Made by a program: the position numbers and the translations under genes. Shown here piece after piece: positions 9,230 to 16,418 of a DNA stretch of 64,000 nt. Numbering within the stretch: position 1 is the stretch's first letter; every line of letters begins with the position of its first letter. Where the stretch lies: assembly GCA_905221125.1 (NCBI GenBank), contig CAJNBY010000002.1:62001-126000 (forward strand), read 5' to 3'. This DNA is from a bacterium (lineage in GTDB: Bacteria > Bacillota > Bacilli > Lactobacillales > Streptococcaceae). Below the pieces are notes generated by a model that worked only from the letters and a program-made list of their open reading frames with translations, was not told the origin of the DNA and made no database searches.

Positions 9230-9257
9230 TTGACACCTGTCAGAAATCTGCTATAAT
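9230..9257 (+). promoter_or_regulatory. rpsP promoter
   Basis: Consensus TTGACA at 9230-9235 and TATAAT at 9252-9257 with a 16-nt spacer. The leader carries a small hairpin AAATAGC-TCA-GCTATTT at 9270-9286 before the rpsP Shine-Dalgarno, a possible site for ribosomal-protein feedback (inference). Confidence 0.85.
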
Positions 9258-9321
9258 AGAACATGTGCTAAATAGCTCAGCTATTTCACCGAAATAAAAA
9301 ATAAGAAAAGAGACTTTAAAA

Positions 9322-9594
9322 ATGGCAGTTAAAATCCGTTTGACTCGTATGGGTTCTAAGAAAAAACCTTTCTACCGTATCAACGTAGCAGATTCACGTT
9401 CACCACGTGACGGACGTTTCATCGAAACAGTTGGAACTTACAACCCACTTGTTGCTGAAAACCAAGTAACTTTGAAAGAAGACCGAGTTCTTGCATGGTT
9501 GGCTGATGGAGCTCAACCTTCAGATACAGTTCGTAACATCCTTTCAAAAGAAGGCGTATTGAAGAAATTCCACGATTCTAAATTCTCAAAATAA
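9322..9594 (+). CDS. rpsP: 30S ribosomal protein S16
   Basis: A 90-aa small-subunit protein needed for 30S assembly. The N-terminal [20 protein letters not shown] and [13 protein letters not shown] are diagnostic. AAGAGA lies before the ATG and a consensus promoter stands about 65 nt upstream. It is followed after 19 nt by khpA. The rpsP-khpA pairing is conserved in Firmicutes, where rimM and trmD usually follow; here they are separated by about 3.5 kb of other genes. Confidence 0.98.
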   Translation: MAVKIRLTRMGSKKKPFYRINVADSRSPRDGRFIETVGTYNPLVAENQVTLKEDRVLAWLADGAQPSDTVRNILSKEGVLKKFHDSKFSK

Positions 9595-9613
9595 GTTTAA
9601 AGTAGGTTGACAG

Positions 9614-9853
9614 ATGGATACGATTGAAAATCTCATTATTGCGATTGTGAAACCCTTGATTTCACAACCAGATGCCTTAACTATCAAGATTGAAGATACA
9701 CCAGAATTTTTGGAATATCATTTGGATCTTGATCAAAGCGATGTGGGTCGTGTAATCGGTCGTAAGGGTCGCACTATTTCTGCGATAAGAACGATTGTCT
9801 ACTCTGTCCCAACTGAAGACAAAAAAGTAAGAATCGTTATTGACGAAAAATAA
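9614..9853 (+). CDS. khpA: KH-domain RNA-binding protein KhpA
   Basis: A 79-aa single KH-domain protein. Residues 38-60 hold the KH core [19 protein letters not shown] with the GxxG loop (GRKG). In pneumococcus KhpA pairs with KhpB/EloR, binds RNA and influences cell elongation and division; that knowledge is from the orthologue. It is cotranscribed with rpsP and followed by a clear intrinsic terminator, so the operon probably ends here. Confidence 0.95.
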   Translation: MDTIENLIIAIVKPLISQPDALTIKIEDTPEFLEYHLDLDQSDVGRVIGRKGRTISAIRTIVYSVPTEDKKVRIVIDEK

Positions 9854-9858
9854 GAAGG

Positions 9859-9883
9859 GCGGGACGAAGGTCTCGCTTTTTTT
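9859..9883 (+). terminator. rpsP-khpA terminator
   Basis: GCGGGAC / GTCTCGC stem (one G-T pair) with loop GAAG and seven T. Confidence 0.88.
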
Positions 9884-9897
9884 GCAAGGAGCAGGAT

Positions 9898-10224
9898 ATG
9901 AAGGATTTAACGTTTAGACAATTACAAGACTACTTACTCGAACATTACCAGCAGTCTCGGACTGAGGAAGGTCTTTTTATCAAGCTAGTGGAGGAAGTCG
10001 GAGAAGTAGCCGAGGTTTTGAATGGGCGCTCTGGTCGAAAAGAAGGGGTTCAGGATTCTAACGAGGAACTTGCTAAAGAACTGGCTGATATTATTCACTA
10101 CACCGTAGCAATCGCAGCCATCAACCATATTGACCTAACTAAAAACATCTTTGAGAAAGACAAAACTGCAGCCATTAAGTACCAACATGAACGTGATTTG
10201 GAAGGATTTTTAGAGAATTTCTAA
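9898..10224 (+). CDS. MazG-like nucleotide pyrophosphohydrolase
   Basis: A 108-aa protein of the all-alpha NTP pyrophosphatase superfamily, likely hydrolysing non-canonical or damaged NTPs to NMP. The metal-binding EExxE arrangement is present as KLVEEVGEVAEVL (about residues 30-42), and the second acidic motif as ELADIIHYTVAIA (about 62-74). AAGGAG lies before ATG 9898, only 15 nt after the khpA terminator T-run, so its promoter is not obvious and read-through may drive it. Substrate cannot be deduced from the sequence. Confidence 0.8.
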   Translation: MKDLTFRQLQDYLLEHYQQSRTEEGLFIKLVEEVGEVAEVLNGRSGRKEGVQDSNEELAKELADIIHYTVAIAAINHIDLTKNIFEKDKTAAIKYQHERDLEGFLENF

Positions 10225-10570
10225 GAGAATAAGAAATGATTTTTTTCTAATAAAGAAGATTTCACCTATATTGGTCTAGTTAGTAAATAGAAAACAATGA
10301 AATTGGCAGTTTATATTATCAAAGTAAGGAATCTCCAAGAGGTATACAAGCTAGAACTTGTTAGACAAGAACGAGAAAAGCAGATCAGCATATCTGCCTC
10401 CTTTATAGGCAACGAGAAAGAATTTATCAGCTTGAAAGAGTGATAGAAGGCATAAAATACAAATCCTAGAAATAGCATCTAGGATTTTACTATGCTAAAA
10501 TGGAAAGACAGTCTCAAAAATTCTAATCGATCTATTTTGAGAATAGCTACTTTTAAGGGAGTAATAATCT
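10225..10570. other. Intergenic stretch with one weak small frame and a hairpin
   Basis: Holds a 48-codon open frame at 10297-10443 (MKLAVYIIKVRN... ending SLKE) with no Shine-Dalgarno, so it is probably not translated, and a terminator-like hairpin at 10461-10487. No other signal is seen. Confidence 0.4.
10461..10487. terminator. Hairpin terminator before the EamA gene
   Basis: AAATCCTAGA / TCTAGGATTT with a 7-nt loop. The tail TTTTAC gives only a weak T-run on +. Confidence 0.6.
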
Positions 10571-11473
10571 ATGAACGAGAAAACAAAAGCATACCTAGCG
10601 GCCTTATCCTTTTCAGCCATCATTGGTTTTTCTTTTTTATTTACTAAGATAGCTTTGGGCTATGCCAGTCCTCTTACAAACTTGGCACATCGCTATACAA
10701 TCGCTGCTCTGGTATTGGTCATCCTTCATCAAACAAAACTTATCAATGTGAGTTTAAGTAGAAAAGCTATTCTTTCTATTCTGCCGATGAGTATTTTCTA
10801 TCCATTCCTCTTCTTTATTTTCCAATCCTTTGCTTTACAGTATATATCGTCTTCTGAAGCTGGAATTCTACAGGCTCTTGTACCGATTTTTACTCTCCTT
10901 TTGGCATCGGTCTTTCTCAAGGAAAAGACAAGCTTGCTGCAGAAATTCTTTTTAATTTTATCCGTAGCAGGAGTAGTTTTCATCTTCCTTAGCAAAGGAG
11001 CAAACTTTAGTAAGGAAACTGCTAGCTTGGGTTTTCTCTTGATATTAGGATCTGTTCTCGCCAATGCAATAAACAATATTCTCAGCAAGGCTAAAGGAGG
11101 TCGCTATCGGGCCATGGATATGACAGCTGTTGTGATATTTGTTGGCTTCGTCACCTTTAATACGCTGAGTCTGACCTCGCACTATCTAGAGGGGAACATA
11201 TTAGCTTACTTTGTGCCACTTGGACAGGTATCTTATATTCTTTCAATTCTCTATTTGGGAATTCTAGCTTCTATAGTGACTGGTAGTCTCTCTATCTATG
11301 CTATTGTTCGACTTGGAGCATCGACCGTCAGTGTCTTTGGCAATCTTGGAACAGTTTTGACCATTTTAGCCGGGGCTATTATCCTCCACGAACCAATTTA
11401 TAGCTACCATGTAATCGGAGCAACTTTGATTATTGCTGGAATTTTAGGCATGAATCTGATGAGAAAGAAGTAA
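10571..11473 (+). CDS. EamA/DMT family transporter
   Basis: A 300-aa integral membrane protein with about ten transmembrane helices built from two EamA repeats, probably exporting a small metabolite or amino acid. The first repeat contains AIIGFSFLFTKIAL and SSEAGILQALVPIFTLLLASVFLKEK, where the ALVPIFTLLLAxxFLKE pattern is diagnostic; the second ends GAIILHEPIYSYHVIGATLIIAGI. It begins an insert that separates the khpA side from rimM. Substrate is unknown. Its own hairpin terminator follows immediately. Confidence 0.88.
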   Translation: MNEKTKAYLAALSFSAIIGFSFLFTKIALGYASPLTNLAHRYTIAALVLVILHQTKLINVSLSRKAILSILPMSIFYPFLFFIFQSFALQYISSSEAGILQALVPIFTLLLASVFLKEKTSLLQKFFLILSVAGVVFIFLSKGANFSKETASLGFLLILGSVLANAINNILSKAKGGRYRAMDMTAVVIFVGFVTFNTLSLTSHYLEGNILAYFVPLGQVSYILSILYLGILASIVTGSLSIYAIVRLGASTVSVFGNLGTVLTILAGAIILHEPIYSYHVIGATLIIAGILGMNLMRKK

Positions 11474-11494
11474 AGATTGCTTAGCAGTCTTTTT
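11473..11494 (+). terminator. Terminator after the EamA gene
   Basis: AAGATTGC-TTA-GCAGTCTT stem (one wobble) with a T-rich tail. It begins on the last base of the stop codon. Confidence 0.75.
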
Positions 11495-11622
11495 CTTAAT
11501 CTAAATGATACAGAAAATTCAAAATTTTTAATGCAATTAAGTTTGGAACACGATGATTTTAATATAGCGTGATAAAATAGATAAAAAGAATGACACTAGG
11601 ATAAAGAGGAGAGAGTGTAATA

Positions 11623-12480
11623 ATGAAGCAAAATGATATTGCTGAAGCTATTGCTTTTTATAATAGAGAACCTGAGATGTTAAAACGTCACCTTATACCA
11701 GTCGTAGATTGTGATTTGGTTGTTTATCATCGTCCGGGAAACGCAAATAAAGGCCACATTATTTTTTATCATGGAGCTTGTGGACGTAGTCAGATGTGGG
11801 CCCACCAGTATGATGCTTTTGATGGATTTGACCTTTACTTTGTCAATGTTAGAGGTCAGGGGGAATCACCTATGAAAGTTGGCCTACCTGACTTAGAAGG
11901 CGCTGTTCAAGATGTAGATGCTATTTTGTCCTATTTCCAGCTAGATAAGGCGATATTGGTTGGTCATTCTTGGGGAGGAAACCCACTTCAAGAGTACACC
12001 TATCGCCATCCAGAAAGAGTCCTAGCCTTGGTCATGGTTGATAGTTGGGGACAGCACCGTTACCTATCAGATAAAGAAAAAGGTCGAATCAAATATAGTT
12101 CTCTTATGTATAAAACGATTCCTTGGAAGGTGATTGCAGACAAGAACTCAAAAATGTGTACAGATAATCCTATCACAAGAGAATTAGTAAAGACGGCTAT
12201 TATAGAAACTGGGAGAGATATTTTTTTGAACCTTGGAATCACAGGTTTTTTGGCTGTCCATGAGATAGAAGGTTATCAAGGAAATCCTCCTATGCTTTTA
12301 GTAAGAGGAGAAAATGATTTTCCCAAACACCTAAAAATGATCTACGATGGTATCATTGCCTTAAATCCCAATGCGCGTCAAGTAACGATTTCAGATAGTA
12401 AACACCAACCGATGAATGATCATCCTGAAGAGTTTAATCAGATAATTGGTGAATTTTTTGAAGAAGTAGTAGCTCTGTAA
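11623..12480 (+). CDS. Alpha/beta hydrolase
   Basis: A 285-aa cytosolic alpha/beta hydrolase, substrate unknown. The oxyanion region is FYHGACGRSQMW (about residues 47-58), the nucleophile elbow is LVGHSWGG with Ser near residue 118, and the catalytic His lies in SDSKHQPMNDHPEEF near residue 266; the acid is probably in LLVRGENDFPKH. A good AGAGGAGAG Shine-Dalgarno precedes ATG 11623, and an extended -10 TGATAAAAT lies at 11570-11578. A second hydrolase gene follows with a near-identical -10, suggesting related control. Confidence 0.8.
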   Translation: MKQNDIAEAIAFYNREPEMLKRHLIPVVDCDLVVYHRPGNANKGHIIFYHGACGRSQMWAHQYDAFDGFDLYFVNVRGQGESPMKVGLPDLEGAVQDVDAILSYFQLDKAILVGHSWGGNPLQEYTYRHPERVLALVMVDSWGQHRYLSDKEKGRIKYSSLMYKTIPWKVIADKNSKMCTDNPITRELVKTAIIETGRDIFLNLGITGFLAVHEIEGYQGNPPMLLVRGENDFPKHLKMIYDGIIALNPNARQVTISDSKHQPMNDHPEEFNQIIGEFFEEVVAL

Positions 12481-12497
12481 GATGAGATTTATCCAAC

Positions 12498-12526
12498 TTG
12501 AGAAAATCCCTGGAACGTGATAAAAT
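12498..12526 (+). promoter_or_regulatory. Promoter of the second alpha/beta hydrolase
   Basis: TTGAGA at 12498-12503, a 17-nt spacer and TAAAAT at 12521-12526 with an upstream TG, giving TGATAAAAT. The same extended -10 precedes the first hydrolase gene. Confidence 0.65.
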
Positions 12527-12577
12527 AAAGGATAAGGATTTTTAATAATTCATTATACAGAATGAGTGGATTTCTTT

Positions 12578-13366
12578 ATGAAGAGGATTGAAGTATCTAC
12601 AGAAATCGGTAGTCTCTCTGTTACTTATCAAAAGCAAAAGAAAGTGCTAGTTTGTTTAAGTGGCGCAGGTTTGCTACCAAGTTATGAAAATTTTTCACTT
12701 ATACTCGAAAAACTTCCTCCCACAATTGGTTATTTGACAATTGATTTTCCAAACACAGGTAGGAGTCCGATTCATGACCAAACTGGAAAAAATCTGGATA
12801 ATCTTGCAGGTGCGGTTTATGAAGTACTTGAAGAATTGGCGATTTCTGAATATATACTTTGTGTACATAGTTTGAGTGGAATTTTAGCTTGCAAATTGCT
12901 CAACAAACCAATTAAATGTCAGGCTTTAGTAGCAATTGAACCGACAACTAAAAAAGTCATGTTTGCTGATTTTTCAGAAAATCCTTATCCAGAAATGGAA
13001 GAGCAGATGAGGCTAATTGACGAGTGTGGTCCTGAACTTTATTTTAAGAACTTAACTCAAGAGACATTTAGCCCTGAAACTAATAAAAAAATCTGGGAAT
13101 TAATGCAAGAAAAAGGCTTAGAGTTGGAAAAGCAAAATCCAGGATTTCAGATATCTGGAGAGATTACTGAGGAAGATTTTGAGAATGTATCTATAGAATC
13201 TTATATCCCTGTATTTATTTTTTGTCAGCCTTATAGAGAAAAAGAGTACAGAGAATCAGAATATTGGACGTCCAGTACTAAACTCATTTTAGGAGGGAAT
13301 CACCATTATTTACAATGGTCAGAATCCGAAAAAATTGCGACTATTATTCGAGAATTATCAGAATAA
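12578..13366 (+). CDS. Alpha/beta hydrolase-like protein with altered nucleophile elbow
   Basis: A 262-aa protein with alpha/beta hydrolase topology: strand VLVCLSGAGLLPSYENF with the oxyanion turn, YLTIDFPNTGRSP, the elbow ILCVHSLSGILACKLL, and the C-terminal HHYLQWSE where the catalytic His would be. The elbow reads V-H-S-L-S-G instead of G-H-S-x-G-G, so the first small residue is Val; the Ser is present. I prefer ATG 12578 (MKRIEV) to an in-frame GTG at 12566 because GAGTGG lies at suitable distance only for the former. It lies immediately before rimM. Substrate unknown. Confidence 0.68.
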   Translation: MKRIEVSTEIGSLSVTYQKQKKVLVCLSGAGLLPSYENFSLILEKLPPTIGYLTIDFPNTGRSPIHDQTGKNLDNLAGAVYEVLEELAISEYILCVHSLSGILACKLLNKPIKCQALVAIEPTTKKVMFADFSENPYPEMEEQMRLIDECGPELYFKNLTQETFSPETNKKIWELMQEKGLELEKQNPGFQISGEITEEDFENVSIESYIPVFIFCQPYREKEYRESEYWTSSTKLILGGNHHYLQWSESEKIATIIRELSE

Positions 13367-13396
13367 GATGGAAAGAAGGAGAGTATGGGAGACAAG

Positions 13397-13915
13397 ATGA
13401 ACTACTTTAATGTTGGGAAAATCGTTAATACGCAGGGCTTGCAGGGTGAGATGCGAGTTTTGTCTGTGACGGATTTTGCAGAAGAACGGTTTAAAAAAGG
13501 GGCTGAGCTGGCCTTGTTTGATGAAAAAGATCAGTTTGTTCAAACAGTAACTATTGCTAGCCACCGTAAACAGAAGAACTTTGATATCATTAAATTCAAA
13601 GATATGTACCATATCAACGCTATCGAAAAGTACAAAGGATACAGTCTCAAGGTCGCTGAGGAAGATTTGAACGATCTAGACGATGGTGAATTCTACTATC
13701 ACGAGATTATCGGTTTGGAAGTCTATGAGGGTGATAACTTGATTGGAACCATCAAGGAAATCCTGCAACCAGGTGCCAACGATGTCTGGGTGGTCAAGCA
13801 AAAAGGTAAACGTGACTTACTCTTGCCTTATATCCCACCAGTGGTTCTCAATGTTGATATTCCAAATAAACGAGTCGATGTGGAAATCTTAGAAGGGTTA
13901 GACGATGAAGATTGA
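13397..13915 (+). CDS. rimM: Ribosome maturation factor RimM
   Basis: Binds S19 and assists 30S head maturation. Begins [21 protein letters not shown], the standard RimM N-terminal beta barrel; the PRC-barrel follows (about residues 95-170) with [13 protein letters not shown] and [22 protein letters not shown]. The start at 13397 gives 172 aa, the length I know for pneumococcus. An upstream ATG at 13385 (MGDK) also has a Shine-Dalgarno-like GGAG, but its spacing is short. The stop overlaps trmD by 11 nt, so translation is coupled. Confidence 0.95.
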   Translation: MNYFNVGKIVNTQGLQGEMRVLSVTDFAEERFKKGAELALFDEKDQFVQTVTIASHRKQKNFDIIKFKDMYHINAIEKYKGYSLKVAEEDLNDLDDGEFYYHEIIGLEVYEGDNLIGTIKEILQPGANDVWVVKQKGKRDLLLPYIPPVVLNVDIPNKRVDVEILEGLDDED

Positions 13916-14654
13916 TATTTTAACCCTCTTTCCAGAGATGTTTTCTCCGCTAGAGCACTCAATCGTTGGAAAGGCTCGTGAAAAAGGGCTCTTGGATATC
14001 CAGTATCATAATTTTCGAGAAAATGCTGAGAAGGCCCGCCATGTCGATGATGAACCATATGGAGGCGGACAGGGGATGTTGCTCCGCGCGCAACCCATTT
14101 TCGATGCTTTTGATGCCATTGAAAAGAAAAATCCACGCGTCATTCTCCTAGACCCAGCTGGAAAGCAGTTTGATCAGGCTTATGCTGAGGATTTGGCTCA
14201 AGAGGAAGAACTTATCTTTATCTGCGGTCACTATGAGGGCTATGATGAGCGGATCAAGACCTTGGTAACAGATGAGATTTCTCTAGGTGATTATGTCTTA
14301 ACTGGAGGAGAATTGGCGGCCATGACTATGATTGATGCTACGGTACGCCTGATTCCAGAAGTGATTGGTAAGGAGTCCAGTCACCAAGATGATAGTTTTT
14401 CTTCAGGCCTTCTTGAATATCCTCAGTACACACGTCCCTATGATTATCGAGGCATGGTTGTCCCAGATGTACTGATGAGTGGGCACCATGAAAAGATTCG
14501 TCAGTGGCGATTGTATGAGAGTTTAAAGAAAACTTATGAGCGTAGACCGGATTTGCTTGAACATTATCAACTGACAGCAGAAGAAGAAAAAATGCTGGCA
14601 GAAATCAAAGAAAACAAAAATAAAGGAGAAACCTATGCAAGTAATCAAACGTGA
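13905..14654 (+). CDS. trmD: tRNA (guanine-37-N1)-methyltransferase
   Basis: Methylates G37 next to the anticodon to prevent +1 frameshifting; a trefoil-knot SPOUT enzyme. [13 protein letters not shown] at the N-terminus and [26 protein letters not shown] of the knot are diagnostic. The C-terminus is odd: the usual end near ENKE is replaced by about ten extra residues ([11 protein letters not shown]), because an A-rich tract shifts past the normal stop. As a result the gene overlaps the next one by 20 nt and runs over its Shine-Dalgarno. The extension lies outside the catalytic fold and should be tolerated. Confidence 0.96.
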   Translation: MKIDILTLFPEMFSPLEHSIVGKAREKGLLDIQYHNFRENAEKARHVDDEPYGGGQGMLLRAQPIFDAFDAIEKKNPRVILLDPAGKQFDQAYAEDLAQEEELIFICGHYEGYDERIKTLVTDEISLGDYVLTGGELAAMTMIDATVRLIPEVIGKESSHQDDSFSSGLLEYPQYTRPYDYRGMVVPDVLMSGHHEKIRQWRLYESLKKTYERRPDLLEHYQLTAEEEKMLAEIKENKNKGETYASNQT

Positions 14655-14973
14655 TGGCGAAATTGCTGAATTTAATCCAGATAAGATTTACCAAGCTATC
14701 TTAAAGGCAGCCCAGACTGTCTATGTATTGACAGATGATTTGCGTCAAAACCTTGCACAAGTCACTAAGAAAGTGGTTTTGGACTTGGAGGAAGCCAAGG
14801 TTGAACGTGCCACTATTAGCATGATTCAGTCTTTGGTTGAACATCGTTTATTGGGTGCAGGTTATATTACCATTGCAGAACACTACATTTCCTATCGTTT
14901 ACAACGTGACTTGGAAAGAAGTGGCTATGGAGATCATATTGCCGTTCATTTACATTTTGAACAAGTTCGCTAA
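14635..14973 (+). CDS. Stand-alone ATP-cone domain protein
   Basis: A 112-aa protein that is nearly all ATP-cone: [22 protein letters not shown] (residues 1-22) to [21 protein letters not shown] (about 69-89). ATP-cones sense ATP/dATP in ribonucleotide reductases and in the repressor NrdR. NrdR carries an N-terminal four-Cys zinc ribbon, but this protein has no cysteine at all and no catalytic domain, so it is not NrdR. It starts inside the end of trmD behind AAAGGAG. A function as a free nucleotide sensor or partner protein is inference. A strong terminator follows. Confidence 0.78.
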   Translation: MQVIKRDGEIAEFNPDKIYQAILKAAQTVYVLTDDLRQNLAQVTKKVVLDLEEAKVERATISMIQSLVEHRLLGAGYITIAEHYISYRLQRDLERSGYGDHIAVHLHFEQVR

Positions 14974-14975
14974 GA

Positions 14976-15013
14976 AAAAGAGTGGGATGCAGTAACTACA
15001 TCTCACTCTTTCT
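14976..15013. terminator. Terminator after the ATP-cone gene
   Basis: AAGAGTGGGATG / CATCTCACTCTT long stem (one wobble pair) with a T-rich tail. It overlaps the 3' end of the convergent gene at 15003 and probably serves both. Confidence 0.85.
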
Positions 15014-15323
15014 TAAATCTATTTTTTTGGGCTGTTTGGACTGTTGAAGGGACAAATCTCAGGCGTTGAATATCGCTTATACGGATAATACGGCTTACAT
15101 TTTTGGCAAAATTTTTCACGATAATTTGCTGGCGTTGCTGATCGTATTTGATGATGTCACCTGTAAAACTTGTCTCAGACAAGATAAGGTGAACAGCGGT
15201 TTGTTTCTGGATAGCCTCTTCAATAGTGGCTGTAAGGGAGTTGCTTTCAGTATGGTCAGGTTGGTCATGTCCATTTAAAAAGTCATGGATTTTATCTAGA
15301 ACTTGCTGGAATTTATGTCTCAT
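15003..15323 (-). CDS. Hypothetical protein, possible small beta-barrel (YolD-like)
   Basis: Not confidently recognised. The 106-aa product has a charged helical N-terminal half (RHKFQQVLDKIHDFLNG) and a C-terminal half that alternates strands: VHLILSETSFTGDIIKYDQQ, QIIVKNFAKNVSRIIRI, SDIQRLRFV. The pattern of a short barrel ending in 'I-x-x-I-x-x-I-x-x-L' is reminiscent of YolD-like or Sm-fold proteins. It has a GGGAGG Shine-Dalgarno, faces the competence gene ydbC and shares a terminator with the ATP-cone gene. No function is proposed. Confidence 0.6.
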   Translation of the reverse strand: MRHKFQQVLDKIHDFLNGHDQPDHTESNSLTATIEEAIQKQTAVHLILSETSFTGDIIKYDQQRQQIIVKNFAKNVSRIIRISDIQRLRFVPSTVQTAQKNRFKKE

Positions 15324-15383
15324 ATTGGCCTCCCTTCTTTTATATCAATATTATATAAAATTTTCCTAAAATCTACAAGATTT

Positions 15384-15391
15384 TACGAATA
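15384..15391 (+). promoter_or_regulatory. cin-box (ComX/SigX-dependent promoter) of ydbC
   Basis: An exact TACGAATA, the pneumococcal ComX core promoter sequence, 31 nt before the ydbC start and behind a T-rich tract. From memory the pneumococcal orthologue is among the late competence genes. Confidence 0.85.
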
Positions 15392-15422
15392 AACTAATGA
15401 AAGCTAAAAAAAGGAGAAGAAA

Positions 15423-15638
15423 ATGGCAGAATTTACATTTGAAATCGAAGAGCACTTATTGACTCTTTCTGAAAACGAAAAAGGTTGGACCAAGGAAATC
15501 AACCGTGTGAGCTTTAATGGTGCTCCTGCTAAGTTTGATATTCGAGCTTGGAGCCCAGATCATACTAAAATGGGCAAGGGAATTACCCTCTCAAATGAAG
15601 AATTTCAAACAATGGTGGATGCCTTTAAAGGCAACTAA
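15423..15638 (+). CDS. ydbC: YdbC family PC4-like single-stranded nucleic-acid-binding protein
   Basis: A 71-aa homologue of the eukaryotic coactivator PC4; dimeric YdbC proteins bind single-stranded DNA. FTFEIEEHLLTLSENEKGWTKEIN and KFDIRAWSPDHTKMGKGITLSNEEF are family hallmarks. An AAGGAG Shine-Dalgarno precedes the start. The exact cin-box at 15384 places it in the competence regulon, which fits a role with incoming single-stranded DNA (inference). It ends at a bidirectional terminator shared with bioY. Confidence 0.9.
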   Translation: MAEFTFEIEEHLLTLSENEKGWTKEINRVSFNGAPAKFDIRAWSPDHTKMGKGITLSNEEFQTMVDAFKGN

Positions 15639-15654
15639 GTTGTCAAAATAAAAG

Positions 15655-15694
15655 AAAAGGATACTGAGTCATGACAACTCGATATCCTTTTTTT
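15655..15694. terminator. Bidirectional terminator between ydbC and bioY
   Basis: AAAGGATA / TATCCTTT with an inner GAGT/ACTC pairing, A-run on the left and T-run on the right. Confidence 0.82.
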
Positions 15695-16229
15695 AGTTAG
15701 TAAAGTAAGCCTGATTTTTAAGGCGTTGAAGTAGTGGACGGCTAATAAAACTAATAGCAATAATTTTACCAAGGTCTGGAATGATAAAGGGAAGAACTCC
15801 CACCACAAGAGCTTTTTCAAATGCCATTCCAGCTAGGAAATGCAAGCTTAGAATCCCGCCGACAAAGACAAGGGCATCACCCAAGAGGTTTGTAAGAAAA
15901 ATCTTGACAACTCCACTCTTGCTGTCAGTTAGAGATGAAGTAAGTCCAGAGTAAACAAGATAAAACCAAAGATAACCTGCAGTAGGACCAACCAAAGCAT
16001 GAAATCCAGCTCCCCCTCCTGCAAAGACAGGAAGACCGATAGCACCTAGAAGAAGATAGAGTCCGACAGAAAGTACAGCCTCTCTGGGTCTAAAGACAGT
16101 AGCAATCAAGCCGATTGCAAAGTTCTGCAGAGTGAAGGGAACAGGTCCAATTGGAAGACTGATTTGTGCTAAAACAGCAATGAGAGCGGCCCCAATAGCA
16201 GGGATAGCATAAACGTGCGCTTTTTTCAA
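15693..16229 (-). CDS. bioY: Biotin transporter substrate-specific component BioY
   Basis: The S-component of an ECF-type biotin importer; it needs the ECF module encoded elsewhere. Six hydrophobic helices and the BioY signatures SLPIGPVPFTLQNFAIGL, REAVLSVGLYLLLGAIGLPVFAGG and PTAGYLWFY. The start is TTG at 16229, the only start giving the expected MKKAHVYAIPA N-terminus; its Shine-Dalgarno AAGAGG lies within the candidate BirA operator. Monocistronic with a consensus promoter. Biotin-responsive repression through BirA is strongly suggested by the operator. Confidence 0.93.
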   Translation of the reverse strand: MKKAHVYAIPAIGAALIAVLAQISLPIGPVPFTLQNFAIGLIATVFRPREAVLSVGLYLLLGAIGLPVFAGGGAGFHALVGPTAGYLWFYLVYSGLTSSLTDSKSGVVKIFLTNLLGDALVFVGGILSLHFLAGMAFEKALVVGVLPFIIPDLGKIIAISFISRPLLQRLKNQAYFTN

Positions 16230-16230
16230 A

Positions 16231-16292
16231 ATAGTTAACCTCTTTTCTTATGTATAGTAACAATTATACTCGTAGGAGAATTATTGTCAACC
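16231..16292 (-). promoter_or_regulatory. bioY promoter with candidate BirA operator
   Basis: Read on the minus strand: TTGACA, 16 nt, TATAAT. Starting within the -10 and extending to the start codon is AATTGTTACT-(N16)-GTTAACTATT. This resembles the Firmicute BirA site (TTGTTAAC-N15-GTTAACAA) in both half-sites and spacing. A bound BirA would cover the transcription start and the Shine-Dalgarno. Confidence 0.65.
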
Positions 16293-16376
16293 GGTTTTTA
16301 AAAATAAGGTAACAAACACTGTGACGGCCGATTTTCCTGACTGAGTAAGTTGTTTTCATCAATTCGTAAATCATCA

Positions 16377-16411
16377 AAAAAGAAGCAGACACATTTGTAT
16401 CAGCTTCTTTT
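16377..16411 (-). terminator. gor terminator
   Basis: AAAAGAAGC / GCTTCTTTT inverted repeat, with an A-run that is a T-run on the gor strand. Confidence 0.75.
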
Positions 16412-16418
16412 GTTTCGA

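Noticed and set aside
10297..10443. 48-codon ORF as a gene
   Set aside because: No Shine-Dalgarno, no recognisable similarity and no promoter; noted only as content of the intergenic stretch.
14635..14973. NrdR repressor
   Set aside because: No zinc-ribbon cysteines; ATP-cone only.
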